NCBI GenBank assembly: GCA_933207985.1
Contig: OW240916.1
Location: 314,264,210-314,328,209, forward strand
Source of the DNA: Pelobates cultripes
Lineage: Eukaryota > Chordata > Amphibia > Anura > Pelobatidae
Length of the DNA stretch: 64,000 nt
Reading direction: 5' to 3'
In this document: one piece after another, positions 36,657 to 47,718 of the stretch
Layout: each line of letters begins with the position of its first letter
Position numbering within the stretch: the first letter of the stretch is position 1
Notes under the pieces: model-generated
The model's database searches: none
What the model was told of the DNA's origin: nothing
What the model saw: only the letters and a program-made list of their open reading frames with translations
Program-made: the position numbers and the translations under genes

Positions 36657-37185
36657 TGTAACAAGTGCTTACCTTTCCCCGCCGATCCCGCGCAGCGCCG
36701 GGTCCTCCTCCAATCCTTCCGGGGGGCGGCTCAGCCTTTCTGACGCCGGCCGCTCGGATCACGCCCACATTTATGACGCGGCGCATGCGCGCCGACGTCA
36801 GACTAAAAATGGTGCCAAAATTCAAACGTGGCCACGCTCCCGGACTTTTTGGGGGCGTGGCTACAAAATAAAAGCCAAAGAACCCACACTATAAAAGGGC
36901 TATCATGACACTTGTCAGATGCCCTAGTGTGGTTCTTGTTTAAGTCCCCTGGTGCTATCTTTTCTGATTGTTCTTCCTGGTATTTGACCCTTGGCTATTT
37001 CTCTGACTATTCTGTGTTCTGGTTTCCCATATCTTGGCTTGGATATTCGTGTGCCCGTCTTCCGTATTCCCTTGACCTCTGGCTATTTCTCTTGACTATT
37101 CTCAGACGCTAGTCCGGCCATTCTAAGGTCCGGTAACCGTCTTTCTGTGGGTTTCACGCTGTGTGAAGGGGTCACTGTCGTGACA
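36657..37185 (+). repeat. 5' LTR (529 bp)
   Basis: Starts TGTAACAAGTGCTTACC and ends GTCACTGTCGTGACA. U3 is GC-rich with many CpGs. An AATAAA lies at 36867-36872 and a TATA box at 36890-36897. The predicted transcript start is about 36919-36921. A 66-codon frame in the R/U5 part is identical in both LTRs but is not a known protein. Confidence 0.96.
36890..36897 (+). promoter_or_regulatory. TATA box of the 5' LTR
   Basis: TATAAAAG, 31 bases upstream of 36921. The usual 25-31 base spacing puts the RNA start at or next to GCCCTAGTGT (36921-36930). The same arrangement is in the 3' LTR at 41720-41727. Confidence 0.8.
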
Positions 37186-37187
37186 TT

Positions 37188-37197
37188 ACACTAGGGC
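37188..37197 (+). other. Primer-binding site, self-complementary to the RNA 5' end
   Basis: ACACTAGGGC, two bases after the 5' LTR, is the exact reverse complement of GCCCTAGTGT at 36921-36930 at the predicted RNA start. Two further G-U pairs could extend it. I recognise no tRNA 3' end complementary to it. This matches the self-priming layout known for Tf1 and proposed for sushi elements. Confidence 0.8.
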
Positions 37198-37198
37198 C

Positions 37199-38122
37199 AT
37201 GGACCCTGCAGGTGTTAACCCTCTCGGACCGGCACCTGATGACCGGTTTGAGGAACTGGACCATCGCATGGACCAGTTCGCTATTGCGGTACAAACCTTG
37301 CTTGCTCGTACTGCCCATCTCCAACCGGAGGAGCAAAACCCAGTACTCAGACCACAGGAACAACCCATGGAAATGGTTACTATGGGTACTACTAATCATG
37401 CTACCTCCCCTCTCCATTACGGGGGTGATCCTAAAGGCTGCCGAGGTTTTTTGAATCAAATTAGTATATACTTTGAGCTTCATCCGAGAGCTTACCCTAC
37501 AGATAGGGCAAAGATAGGTTACATCATTACTTTATTGGTCGATAGGGCATTGACTTGGGCAAATCCTCTGTGGGAGAACGATAACCCGGTAGTGTATAAC
37601 TATGTAGAATTTGTCGCAGCTTTTAGGAGGGCTTTTGATCCTCCAGGGAGGAGAACTAATGCTGCCAAGACCTTGCTACGTATGAGACAGGGTTCTCGTT
37701 CTCTTGTTGATTACGCTCTAGAATTCCGTACCCATGCAGCCGAAGTTAGATGGAATGAACAAGCGTTTATTGACGTATTCATGAACGGGCTTTCAGATAA
37801 ACTCCTAGATGAAGTTGCCACTAGAGACCTACCCAATGTGCTAGAGGAATTGATCACATACCTTTCCCACATTGATGAGCGTCTTAGACACAGGCAGAAT
37901 ACTAGAGACAGACCTCGACGGGTGCCAGAACGCTTAGCTTTAACCTATCCTTCCTCCGAGACAACAACAGTCGCTCCTCCAGAACCAATGCAACTGGGAG
38001 TCACGCGTTTGTCTGAGGAGGAAAGACAATACCGCCGTAGGGAGGGACTATGCCTATATTGTGGCCGAAAGGGACATTCTCGTTCAACCTGTCCTAACCG
38101 GCCGGAAAACTCCCGCACCTAA
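37199..38122 (+). CDS. gag: Gag polyprotein (capsid and zinc-knuckle nucleocapsid)
   Basis: 307 codons. The structural protein of the retrotransposon, expected to form the particle and bind the RNA. Residues about 80-210 form the retrotransposon Gag (capsid-like) region, with [20 protein letters not shown] and [11 protein letters not shown] followed by a stretch ending in [12 protein letters not shown]. At the C-terminus a single zinc knuckle, C285-X2-C288-X4-H293-X4-C298 ([14 protein letters not shown]), is intact. The ATG at 37199 is chosen because it is the first in frame, sits in a strong context (GGGCCATGG) and starts one base after the primer-binding site. Pol lies in the -1 frame, with an overlap of the open frames at 38098-38122. 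The frame is uninterrupted. Homologous to the Gag-like PEG10/RTL proteins of mammals. Confidence 0.95.
   Translation: MDPAGVNPLGPAPDDRFEELDHRMDQFAIAVQTLLARTAHLQPEEQNPVLRPQEQPMEMVTMGTTNHATSPLHYGGDPKGCRGFLNQISIYFELHPRAYPTDRAKIGYIITLLVDRALTWANPLWENDNPVVYNYVEFVAAFRRAFDPPGRRTNAAKTLLRMRQGSRSLVDYALEFRTHAAEVRWNEQAFIDVFMNGLSDKLLDEVATRDLPNVLEELITYLSHIDERLRHRQNTRDRPRRVPERLALTYPSSETTTVAPPEPMQLGVTRLSEEERQYRRREGLCLYCGRKGHSRSTCPNRPENSRT
38098..38122 (+). other. Gag-pol frame overlap, possible -1 frameshift zone
   Basis: The pol frame opens just after a TAA at 38095-38097, and gag ends at a TAA at 38120-38122. The 25-base overlap holds GGAAAAC at 38104-38110, with gag-frame codons GAA AAC. This is not a canonical X XXY YYZ slippery site, so the mechanism is open: frameshifting at this weak site, or internal initiation at ATG 38152. 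Confidence 0.55.
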
Positions 38123-38142
38123 GCCCTCATGGAGGACAGGCC

Positions 38143-41100
38143 TTGGGTGTAATGTGTATGTCCTCCTTTAATGATAAAAAAGATCATAGGCTTCTTCTAC
38201 CTATTGTTATTGAGTGGGAAAAGAAAAAAGTGCCAACCATTGCCTTAATAGACTCTGGGGCGGCCGAAAATTTTATTGATCATAGATTCGGTCAGGAACA
38301 TGCTTTCCCATTTCAGAATAGATCAACACCCTTGGCCGTTGAGGCCATAGATGGTAGACCATTATCTATCCCATTTATTACACAAGAGACTCTTCCAGTG
38401 GTATTATCCGTAGGTTCCCTGCATAAGGAGGTTATTATCCTGCAACAAGTCACTTCTCCCATCTTCCCGGTTATTCTTGGCTTTCCTTGGCTCTCTAAAC
38501 ATAACCCTTCTATAGATTGGGAGAAAAAAGAAATTGTAAAATGGAGTGAGACTTGCCACAGAAAATGTATTACCCCTATTAAAAACGTAGGTCTACTTAA
38601 TGTACCTACTAAGGAACCTTTAACCACTCTGATACCCAGACAATATTGGGATTTAAAAGCAGTTTTTGAACCTAGAGAGGCAGAAAAATTACCTCCACAC
38701 CGGTCCTATGACTGTCCCATTGACTTATTACCCGGCACTATGCCCCCTAGAGGCACAGTTTATCCCCTCTCGGTAGCCGAGAATAAGGTACTAGAGGAAT
38801 ATATCACGGAAAACTTAAGAAAGGGGTTTATCACTAAATCTTCCTCCCCTGCTGGCGCTGGGTTTTTTTTTGTTTCCAAGAAGGAGGGGGACTTAAGGCC
38901 CTGTATTGATTATCGGGGTTTAAACAAAATAACTATACGAAACGCCTATCCTATTCCTCTAATCACAGAACTTTTCGATAGATTAAAAGGGGCAACTATT
39001 TTTACGAAATTGGATCTGAGAGGGGCATACAATCTAGTTAGGATTAAAAAAGGGCACGAATGGAAGACTGCTTTTAATACTCGCTATGGTCACTACGAGT
39101 ATAGGGTCATGCCATTCGGGTTATGCAATGCCCCAGCAGTCTTTCAAGACTTCATTAATGATGTTTTAAGGGAATATTTACATATGTTTGTTATTGTCTA
39201 CTTAGACGACATTCTAATCTACTCCAAGAATATTAAAGACCACCATACTCACGTTAGGTTGGTTCTTTCTAAACTCTTAGAAAATGGACTTTACTGTAAA
39301 TTAGAGAAATGTCAATTTGATATAGACACTGTGCATTTTCTGGGCTATATAATTTCAGGGTCTGGATTTCAAATGGATAAAAAAAAACTAGAAGCTATCC
39401 TTAATTGGCCCCTGCCAGTTGGACTCAAGGCTATCCAACGCTTTCTAGGGTTTGCCAATTATTATAGAAAATTTATTAAGGGTTTCTCCTCTATCACTGC
39501 ACCTATCACTGCCATGACCAAAAAGGGGCGAAATTCTATGGAATGGAATCTCGAGGCCAAGGAAGCTTTTGAGAGACTTAAATTGGCCTTTTCTTCTGCA
39601 CCGGTGTTGAGGCATCCCAATCCCTCTCGTCCGTTTATATTAGAGGTGGATGCATCAGAAACCGGTATAGGAGCTGTGCTGTCTCAACGTCCATCTGATG
39701 ATCAACCATTGCATCCCTGTGGATTTTTTTCTAAGAAATTAACTGAGACAGAAAAGAGATATGACATTGGGGACAGGGAGTTATTGGCTATTATCTCTGC
39801 CCTCAAGGAGTGGCGCCATCTGTTAGAAGGGTCTACCATTCCCATCACCATCCTTACGGATCATAAAAACCTTTCGTATTTTGGAGAAACTAAAAGAATG
39901 TCAGACAGACAGATTAGATGGTCTTTATTTTTAACACGATTCAATTACATAGTAACTTACAGACCAGGATCAAAGAACACTAAGGCTGACGCCTTATCCC
40001 GTCAATATGAACACTTGTCACCTACAGTAACTCATTTCTCTTCCATAATCCCATCCAACCACATAATCGCAACCGTCCATGCCAAAATCTCTTCAGGGTT
40101 AATGGAGGAGTTATCTAGGTTTCAGGATCAGACCTCATTGACTATTCCCAGGGGAAAACTATACATACCCCTGTCTTATAGGAAAAAGGTCTTATTCCTT
40201 GTACACAGCTCCAAATTAGCAGGGCATCCAGGCATTCACAAAACCAAGTCTTTACTCGAAGAACGGTTTTGGTGGCCTTCATACAAGAAGGACGTTCGCG
40301 AGTTTATTCTTGCTTGTAAGGTCTGTGCTTCCACGAAGTCATCCAAAGCTCGTCCTTTGGGCCTCCTTTTGCCATTGTCCATTCCCGATAAACCCTGGAC
40401 AAGTATTGCTGTGGATTTTATAGTGGATCTGCCCCCTTCCAGGAACCATAAAGTTATATTGACTATAATCGACAGATTCTCTAAGATGACTCATCTCATC
40501 CCACTAATCAAATTACCCTCCTCTTCTGAACTGGCCTCTTTATTTATAAAGGAGGTAGTACGTTTACATGGCATACCTCAAGATATTACATCTGACAGGG
40601 GTCCACAGTTCATTTCACGGTTCTGGAGGGCATTTTGTGACCAATTAGGTATTGTCCTTAACCTTTCTTCTTCTTATCATCCCCAATCTAATGGGGTTAC
40701 GGAAAGGATGAATCAATGCCTGGAACAATACATCCGCTGTTTCATTTCTGAGCACCAAGACGATTGGGTGGAACTACTTCCATGGGCTGAATTCGCCCAT
40801 AATAATCTAATACACGAATCCACTCAACATAGTCCCTTTTTTATTAATTATGGGTTTAATCCTACAACTTTGCCGAGTTCCTTTTCATCTACAGGAGTGC
40901 CTAGTGTTGACAGTACTCTTCACAATATGAAAGAAACTTGGCTAGGGGTTAAACATATCTTAACTCAAAAGTCTCAGATTCAAAAGAATAATGCGGATAG
41001 ACGACGCAGGGCTGCTCCTACGTTCGTAGCAGGTGACAGAGTTTGGTTGAGTACCCGCAACATAAAGTTAAAGGTACCCTCGATGAAATTTGCTCCCCGT

Positions 41101-41373
41101 TTCATAGGCCCGTTTCAGATTCTCAAACGCATCAATCCGGTCTGTTATAGTTTGAGATTGCCAAATACTATGAAAATTCCTAATGTTTTTCATGTTTCCC
41201 TTCTCAAACCGTTCGTTTGTAATCGTTATACGCAAATTGTCTCCACTCCTCCTACCTCACCTGTGGAGGATCATGTCGAATACGAAGTTAAATCTATATT
41301 AGATTCACGGATTTCTCGGGGTAAATTACAGTATCTCCTTGATTGGAAAGGGTACGGTCCCGAGGAGCGATAG
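38143..41373 (+). CDS. pol: Pol polyprotein (protease, RT, RNase H, integrase, truncated chromodomain)
   Basis: 1076 codons counted from a TTG at 38143; the first ATG is at 38152, and the frame is already open from 38098, so the true N-terminus depends on how it joins gag. Domains by residue: aspartic protease with DSG at 37-39; reverse transcriptase with YLDD at 353-356 and [13 protein letters not shown] before it; RNase H from about 495 (VDASETG, D503; later TDHKNL); integrase zinc-binding HHCC region (H-X-H, C-X2-C) near 670-720; DD35E core with D758, D818 and E854; a GPF-type C-terminal module near 985-1010; and a chromodomain from about 1046 ([11 protein letters not shown]). An in-frame TAG at 41371-41373 cuts the chromodomain. 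The same frame stays open afterwards with chromodomain-like residues, so this is a recent point change. All catalytic residues I could check are present. Chromodomains of such integrases steer insertion toward modified histones, a function probably reduced here. Confidence 0.95.
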   Translation: MGVMCMSSFNDKKDHRLLLPIVIEWEKKKVPTIALIDSGAAENFIDHRFGQEHAFPFQNRSTPLAVEAIDGRPLSIPFITQETLPVVLSVGSLHKEVIILQQVTSPIFPVILGFPWLSKHNPSIDWEKKEIVKWSETCHRKCITPIKNVGLLNVPTKEPLTTLIPRQYWDLKAVFEPREAEKLPPHRSYDCPIDLLPGTMPPRGTVYPLSVAENKVLEEYITENLRKGFITKSSSPAGAGFFFVSKKEGDLRPCIDYRGLNKITIRNAYPIPLITELFDRLKGATIFTKLDLRGAYNLVRIKKGHEWKTAFNTRYGHYEYRVMPFGLCNAPAVFQDFINDVLREYLHMFVIVYLDDILIYSKNIKDHHTHVRLVLSKLLENGLYCKLEKCQFDIDTVHFLGYIISGSGFQMDKKKLEAILNWPLPVGLKAIQRFLGFANYYRKFIKGFSSITAPITAMTKKGRNSMEWNLEAKEAFERLKLAFSSAPVLRHPNPSRPFILEVDASETGIGAVLSQRPSDDQPLHPCGFFSKKLTETEKRYDIGDRELLAIISALKEWRHLLEGSTIPITILTDHKNLSYFGETKRMSDRQIRWSLFLTRFNYIVTYRPGSKNTKADALSRQYEHLSPTVTHFSSIIPSNHIIATVHAKISSGLMEELSRFQDQTSLTIPRGKLYIPLSYRKKVLFLVHSSKLAGHPGIHKTKSLLEERFWWPSYKKDVREFILACKVCASTKSSKARPLGLLLPLSIPDKPWTSIAVDFIVDLPPSRNHKVILTIIDRFSKMTHLIPLIKLPSSSELASLFIKEVVRLHGIPQDITSDRGPQFISRFWRAFCDQLGIVLNLSSSYHPQSNGVTERMNQCLEQYIRCFISEHQDDWVELLPWAEFAHNNLIHESTQHSPFFINYGFNPTTLPSSFSSTGVPSVDSTLHNMKETWLGVKHILTQKSQIQKNNADRRRRAAPTFVAGDRVWLSTRNIKLKVPSMKFAPRFIGPFQILKRINPVCYSLRLPNTMKIPNVFHVSLLKPFVCNRYTQIVSTPPTSPVEDHVEYEVKSILDSRISRGKLQYLLDWKGYGPEER

Positions 41374-41473
41374 TGGGTCAATGCATCAGATGTTCACGCC
41401 CCTCGCCTGGTTCGTCTGTTTGAGAGGCGGCGCTCTTGTGGGTTCGGTTCCACCCGCCCTGGGGGCGGTTCTC

Positions 41474-41483
41474 GAGGGGGGGG
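41474..41483 (+). other. Polypurine tract
   Basis: GAGGGGGGGG, followed by TAC and then the 3' LTR. It primes plus-strand DNA synthesis. The GAGGGGGGG-TACTG junction is typical of sushi-type elements. Confidence 0.9.
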
Positions 41484-41486
41484 TAC

Positions 41487-42033
41487 TGTAACAAGCGCTT
41501 ACCTTTCACCGCCGATCCCGCGCAGCGCCGGGTCCTCCTCCGATCCTTCCGGGGGGCGGCTCAGCCTTTCTGACGCCGGCCGCTCGGATCACGCCCACAT
41601 TTATGATGCGGCGCATGCGCGCCGACGTCAGACTAAAAATGGCGCCAAAATTCAAACGTGGCCACGCTCCCGGACTTTTTGGGGGCGTGGCTACAAAATT
41701 AAAGCCAAAGAACCCACACTATAAAAGGGCTATCATGACACTTGTCAGATGCCCTAGTGTGGTTCTTGTTTAAGTCCCCTGGTGCTATCTTTTCTGATTG
41801 TTCTTCCTGGTATTTGACCCTTGGCTATTTCTCTGACTATTCTGTGTTCTGGTTTCCCATATCTTGGCTTGGATATTCGTGTGCCCGTCTTCCGTATTCC
41901 CTTGACCTCTGGCTATTTCTCTTGACTATTCTCAGACGCTAGTCCGGCCATTCTAAGGTCCGGTAACCGTCTTTCTGTGGGTTTCACGCTGTGTGAAGGG
42001 GTCACTGTTGTGACTTTGGTCACTGTCGTGACA
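41487..42033 (+). repeat. 3' LTR (547 bp)
   Basis: Matches the 5' LTR at all but six aligned positions (for example T/C at 36666/41496 and A/T at 36870/41700), several of them C/T changes at CpG. It is 18 bp longer because a GTCACTGTTGTGACTTTG-type duplication sits just before the end. The U3 AATAAA is changed to ATTAAA (41698-41703). The TATA box is at 41720-41727 and GCCCTAGTGT at 41751-41760. Confidence 0.96.
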
Positions 42034-42038
42034 AGGAT

Positions 42039-45000
42039 TCAATGGATAACATTCTGGTTTAAGTTTCTTCAATAAAAATATTTTCTTGAAAAAACAATGG
42101 GAGGTTAATTGGATCTGTTGATATGATCTGTTCAGTAATATTTTATAAAGAGTTATAAATTCTTCATTTCTTAAGCTATTTCTTTTTTCGAGTTTGTCAT
42201 AGAGGTTGCATCATACAACATGTAATGCATTGATGAAAGTTACAATGCTTTATTTGTAGCAACACTTTTGTTTTCGAAGAATATTCTATCACTTTAGTAA
42301 CACTTTATGAAGGCCATGCAAGGAACAATAACAGCAGGTCTGATCTTTCATTAGTGGAAGCTCAGGGCTTCCTGCCCATTGCCAAGATAAAAACCACACA
42401 TCTATTTTATCTTTTTTTCCCTCTAATTATCACATGCTAATCATTAAATCATTTCATTTGAAATGATTGACGGTAAATGCTAATAATAATACCAATTAAC
42501 ATGATTTCTTTGGCTAATTATCACATTATTTTTGTTTCAATATTACTGGTCTTTGATGCAGAAATAATGACTAGCACTTACCATGCTGATCGTACTGATA
42601 CAGTTTCAAAAAACATTAGTTCACTCACGAAACCATTAGAGAAACTTGTCTAAGACCTTGTTATTCTTTTCTTTAGTTAGTGACAATGAGATAATCTTTC
42701 ATGCTGTCCATTCTGGAGAGTCACCTAGACTGTCAGATGTTTACATCACTCTGTGACAGCAGGCGGACACAGAAGGACATAGCATGGGGAGAGCAGATTA
42801 ATAGTTTGGGGACATCAGAGTATGGCATCGATCAAGAGAACACAGGATTAATTTTACATAAAAATACAAAATATTGTTTTTAAAACGTCTCTTCTTAGTA
42901 ATAAATTCAAGATGTAATATGTGAATCTTCTCCCAACAGAATCAAGACTTCATTTGATGAGATATTTGAAGATTACGATGATAAACTCTGCTCATATCGC
43001 ACACAGCCTCACGGTTTTATCATTTCAATACGTTATAATAATTAGACTGCAAGAGTATCTCTGGTTTACTGCAATGCAGAGCAGTAATGTACAGACATCT
43101 TTAGGAAATGTATTATCACAGGTTCCACACGCTCCTGTGGCTCCAGGTCTCGCTGGCACACATCTCCCCACAAAAACAATACACAGATGTACTTATCATG
43201 GTTTACATAATGATTTTATGATCAATATATGTCCTGTGGCCCAACTGTGAACGGCTTACTGAAGTAGCCATCGATGTTGAAACATTTCCTGTGATACACA
43301 GCTATTCTAATTAAGCTTTAAGTATCATGGGAATGATAATCCAAACACACCAGCAGTGTCAACATTCTGCATTGCCAAATCTAAATCCTGCCTGATCTTC
43401 TTCTCGACCCATAATGATGAGGGCCAGAAGTTACGCAATTCTTCCAGGCCTTTTTCCAGAGTGTTCATTCTAAAGCCCTCATGTACCAGACCAAAGCACG
43501 GTTTAGAAGGTGTGTTTGGATGCTGAACTGAAGTTTCAGTTGTGTGGGGAGTGTTCAGCTTTGAATTATCCAAGTAAGCTTTTGAAGAAGGTATCTTCTT
43601 CTGGTCTATGCTCATGGTGTCTATGAGATTCAGGTTGCTCTTAGCTTAGCAAGACACTCCGAGGGGGGGTCTACTGGTGTCTTTGACCAACTTGGGTCTA
43701 CTAGTGTCTTTCACCCACTAAAACTATGAATTCTTCTTGTAATAATCCTGGACATACCCTTCCCATATAGCACATACTATATTATATCCCTTGTCTTTCA
43801 AAGTGTATATTTATATATCATTCTTACATTGCTTTGAATTTTTTTTAAAGGAATCCTATCACTAGTGCAGATATTTAGAGAGATGACTGTTGACATTGTA
43901 TAAAGCTCTGGAATATTAATAGAAATAGTTATTGATGTTCAGAAGCTCAAGAATTCGTTGTGTGGTTCTATGTCATGATTAGAATATATGCACTATTCAG
44001 GCTTTGTATCGTCCCTATCATTGCATTCAGAGGTGATTCTATACAATGTGACAGGATAGATGATGTACCTATATGCACTGGAACGTTGGTTTGGCTATAC
44101 AATTCGTTGTAATTTTAAATTGTAACTATGTATTGTCATAGTGGCCAAAGACACCCAACACAAAGAGCTTAGAGAATCCCATGTAGATAAAGACAAAGCA
44201 ACGTAATTCCAGGATGTAGAGATCTGGACTTAACACAATGTCTTAAGTCCAGATCTCTTTGGCCTGGACATACATTTCCAGGCTGTAAATAGAACTTGCA
44301 AACAGAGTGGCCAAGATCTATTCTGAGATTATAGATATCAGGTAAACAAGAGGACCTTACAGAAAATAGAAAACCAAAGTCGAGTGGGGTAAAAATAACA
44401 AAAAAGGGCAGGATATGATATAACATGATATTGGGGATGACCAATAATCTGAAACAGGTCATGTGAAGGAGTGTCTAGTAATGATTTATAGGCGATAACT
44501 GACTGCAATTGGCCAGTTTCATTCCTGAGTATCCAGAATAAGCGTGTTTGTTGGGGCAGACAGATTGATGCGTGTTGGAACACTAGTAAAAGCCATAGAA
44601 GAAAGAATTTGGCGTCAATAATGACACTATGCATATACCCAGCGTCACCATACGGTGCAGAACGGAAGAGGCTTGGGTCTGGGCGTGTGTGCACAAGTTT
44701 TCCTGACTGGATTTATTAACAGACAGACTTCCATGCTACGGACAATGATTAGATAGTACAGAAACGCAATAATGGATCTAAACAATCTGCCCTGGAACCT
44801 CAATGGGGAAAATTAAAAGATAAAGAACAATGAGAATAGAGGCAATAATGAAAAATAGGGTACTATCCCGAAAGGCTTGTGTTACTCACTGATACTCTGA
44901 AAATTAATGGGATCTCACTCACAAACTCAGCTTGTTGACGGCACCTAGTGTGGGATTTTCAATATATTAATGGCCATTATTAAGGGAAATACACATAAAA

Positions 45001-46219
45001 ACAAGTTTGTAGGTAGAGAGTTTTACTGCTCTTTTCTGATCGGTACATAACTATGCTGTAGGACAATAACATTGTGCCCGAATTCACCCAATAGCCATTA
45101 ATCGATAATAACCTAATAGCCAATAATCTAATATTTAAAGTTTCTATACTTTCAATCAGCAATAGCCAGGTCAAAAGATATTGGTCAAGTTATATCAAAT
45201 ATGCAGTAGTTTATGAAATAATAATGAAAGAAACTCATTATATTAGTACATGCGTAAGATTTAGGTGGAACCATTCAGCCATAGCACAAAAGCAGTAGAG
45301 GGGAAATATAATTTCTGTGTTTTCACAATTATTAATATCGCTATCTACCTGTCCTCCTTTATCTGGCTGATGTAGTTAGATACTAATGGCTCAGCAATAC
45401 GAGCCAAAAATAAAAATAAACGCTTTATTTAATCAGCTATTTATATTGTCTGAGACAAGTGGCGCATTGGTAAATATTCCTTATAAACAAACTTCTAGCA
45501 ACTGAATGCGTTTTTATTAAATGAAATGTACACAGTATGTATCGTTCACTCCACCTGCAGATTAAGCACAGTGGCATAGAAAGGGGTTTTAACGTTTAAT
45601 GGAATGTGCTAAACAAGTACTTGTTGTTAAGAATGTTGAGTGAAAATTGTTGCCAACAGGAAAAAATTAAACTCCTTTTAAAATACAAAAAAATAATTAC
45701 TTACATTTTTCTTGAACTGCAATGAGGTTTTTTTTTAAAAAAAAATTTAAAATTATTTTTAACTATAGCAAGATGTTGTTTTATGGCGATTTTCTAATTA
45801 TTTGCCCTTTGAATTTCTCTTCTTTAATTAGAATGATTTACAAGCATGTGTTCGTACCTCAATTTGTCTGTGCTTTTTCCCGTGGTATGTCAATGATTTA
45901 TTTTATTTAGTTATTACCTTTTTGGAGATTGTATTTAGAAGGAAAAAGATGCCCAGATGTAACATTTAAGAAAGAAAGAAAAAAAAAATAATTTTGACTG
46001 GTTGCTTTTGAGAAATGTAAATTGAAATGTCTAGTTACATTTTAACACATTTTAAATGAGTGTTGTTTGCATCTTAGAATTATGTTTTCCAAGTAAAGCT
46101 TGTCTCAAGAGTTTATGTATAGCTTCCAGCCTGTAAGGAAAATCTGTCTTGTATTATGTTGTTCAGATAACAAAGATAATAGGCGATACTTATGTAAAGT
46201 TGTTTCTGGATCATCCAGG
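42039..46219. other. 4.2-kb stretch without recognised repeats or genes
   Basis: AT-rich with only small irregularities. 42410-42545 is dense in TAAT/ATTA and holds TGATTGACGG. A perfect 15-bp-arm hairpin lies at 44219-44257. Frames of 97-118 codons on the minus strand at 43325-43615 and 44169-44694 have no recognised domain. It is the largest repeat-free block here and the best place to search for conserved non-coding or unannotated exons. Confidence 0.5.
44219..44257. other. Perfect hairpin, 15-bp arms
   Basis: GAGATCTGGACTTAA and its exact reverse complement are separated by 9 bases. Weaker pairing continues outward (CCAGG at about 44210 against CCTGG at about 44263), making an imperfect stem of about 25 bp. 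Confidence 0.7.
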
Positions 46220-47718
46220 ATATGCTTCAGGAGTGGAACCCGCACAATCAGGGGGCCCATAGGGTGGCCCTTGCACTTGCACCCATTGGTTATTGCTGAA
46301 CAGGGACCCGGCCAGGTGCTGTGGTTCTTTAACAGCGAGACTGGGCCCCTGTAGTATCGGCAATGCTGGGAGGAAGTGGCACTAGGCGAAACCTTGTCAC
46401 AACTCCTACATTCACAGGGAGCCACGCAGCACAGGAGTGGGGAGAAGCAAGGAGAGAGCAAGCACCGCATTCCCATTAGCCTCAGCCAGCATCAGCAGCA
46501 CCTCAAGGGGGACACCCTCCTTCACACAAAAGGTATGTTAACAGGAGGGTGGCTACAAATATAAAAAGTATGACATGTATGTGTGCATCTATCTATGTGT
46601 GCGTCAGTTTGTGTGTGGGTATTTGTGTGTCAGTGTATGTATCTGTGTGACAATGTGTGTAAGTATCAGTGTTTGTAGTTATGTGTCACAATGTGTGTAT
46701 GTGACAGTGCATATATCTGTGTGTCAGTGTGTGTGTATTTGTCAGTGTGTGTCTGTGTGTCACGGTATGTCAGTGTGTGTCAGTATGTGTATCTGAGTTT
46801 GTGTGCCTGTGTCAGTGTGTTTATTTGTGTGTCAGGGCCTTTGCATGTGTCGGTGTGTGTATCTCTGTGTCAGGGTGTGTATATGTTGGTGTGCATTTGA
46901 GTCTGTGTGTATTTTCACAGTCTATGTGTCAGTGTTTGTAGTTATGTGTGTATGTGACAGTGTGTGTATCTGTGTGTCAGTGTGTGTGTATTTGTCAGTG
47001 TGTGTTTGTGTGTCACGGTATGTGTCAGTATGTGTATCTGGGTTTGTGTGCATGTGTCAGTGTGTTTATTTGTGTGTCAGGGCCTTTGCATGTGTCGGTG
47101 TATGTATCTCTGTGTCAGGGTGTGTATATGTTGGTGTGCATCTGAGTCTGTGTGTATTTTCAATGTCTGTATCTATGTGTCTGTCCTTGTGTGTATGTGT
47201 TAGTGTGTATCTCAATGTCTATATGTGTCTGTGTGTTTATATGTGTGTATCTGTGTATGTTAATGAGTATGTATATTTGTGTATGTATGTATGCAGTTGT
47301 GTATGTGCATCATACATGTACATTCCAGCAAACACCAATATAACATGCAAACACACCCATGCATTCAAACTCCAAAATTATATGCAAACACCCCTTCATT
47401 CAAACACCAGCACTACATACAGAAGCACACCTACATATAAAAGTCAACACTACATGCAAACACAATCCTGCATTCAAATGACACGAGTACATCACCGCAT
47501 TCCAATGGAAACAGTTTATAGAAATACAGCCCTACATGCACACACGTAATCTGATATTAAAATGCATATGGGCAAATGGTAAATCCCCAATTGACATATC
47601 ATTGTGGGAGTTCAACAGACGGGGATTTACCTTTGGCCACCCTTGTGATAGGTGGGGGGCCCAAACAAATGTATTGCACCAGGGCCCTCTCTACATTAGG
47701 TCTGCCATGGATATGCTT
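46220..47718. mobile_element. hAT-type MITE filled with TG minisatellite (1483 bp)
   Basis: The element is taken as 46228-47710: it starts CAGGAGTGGAACC and ends GGTCTGCCATGG, weakly inverse. ATATGCTT flanks both sides (46220-46227, 47711-47718; the shared string is in fact GGATATGCTT, so the exact limits could move by two bases). Most of the interior, 46570-47330, is a TGTGTGTCAGTGTGTGTATC minisatellite in which a block of about 240 bp (46690-46930) is repeated near 46950-47160. The right part has a CAAACAC-rich segment (47330-47540). No transposase. Confidence 0.75.

Larger units (their letters stand above)
36652..42038 (+). mobile_element. Ty3/Gypsy LTR retrotransposon, Tf1/sushi type, nearly intact
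   Basis: The complete element lies between 5-bp target duplications AGGAT (36652-36656 and 42034-42038). LTRs of 529 and 547 bp begin TG and end CA. Between them are gag and a pol ordered protease, RT, RNase H, integrase, chromodomain, the Ty3 order. The LTRs differ at six aligned positions plus one 18-bp insertion, so the insertion is young on an evolutionary scale. The pol frame is open except for one stop in the chromodomain, and no env-like frame follows. Chromodomain, zinc-knuckle gag, very short leader and self-complementary priming site fit the Tf1/sushi group, the group from which mammalian PEG10/RTL genes derive. Confidence 0.97.

Noticed and set aside
36912..37112. 66-codon frame identical in both LTRs
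   Set aside because: Identity follows from the recent LTR duplication; it lies in R/U5 and matches no known protein.
38313..38627. 104-codon minus-strand frame within pol
   Set aside because: A shadow of the pol reading frame.
46575..47549. Cysteine/valine-rich frames up to 248 codons
   Set aside because: Direct translations of a TGTGTGTC minisatellite; open in several frames at once.
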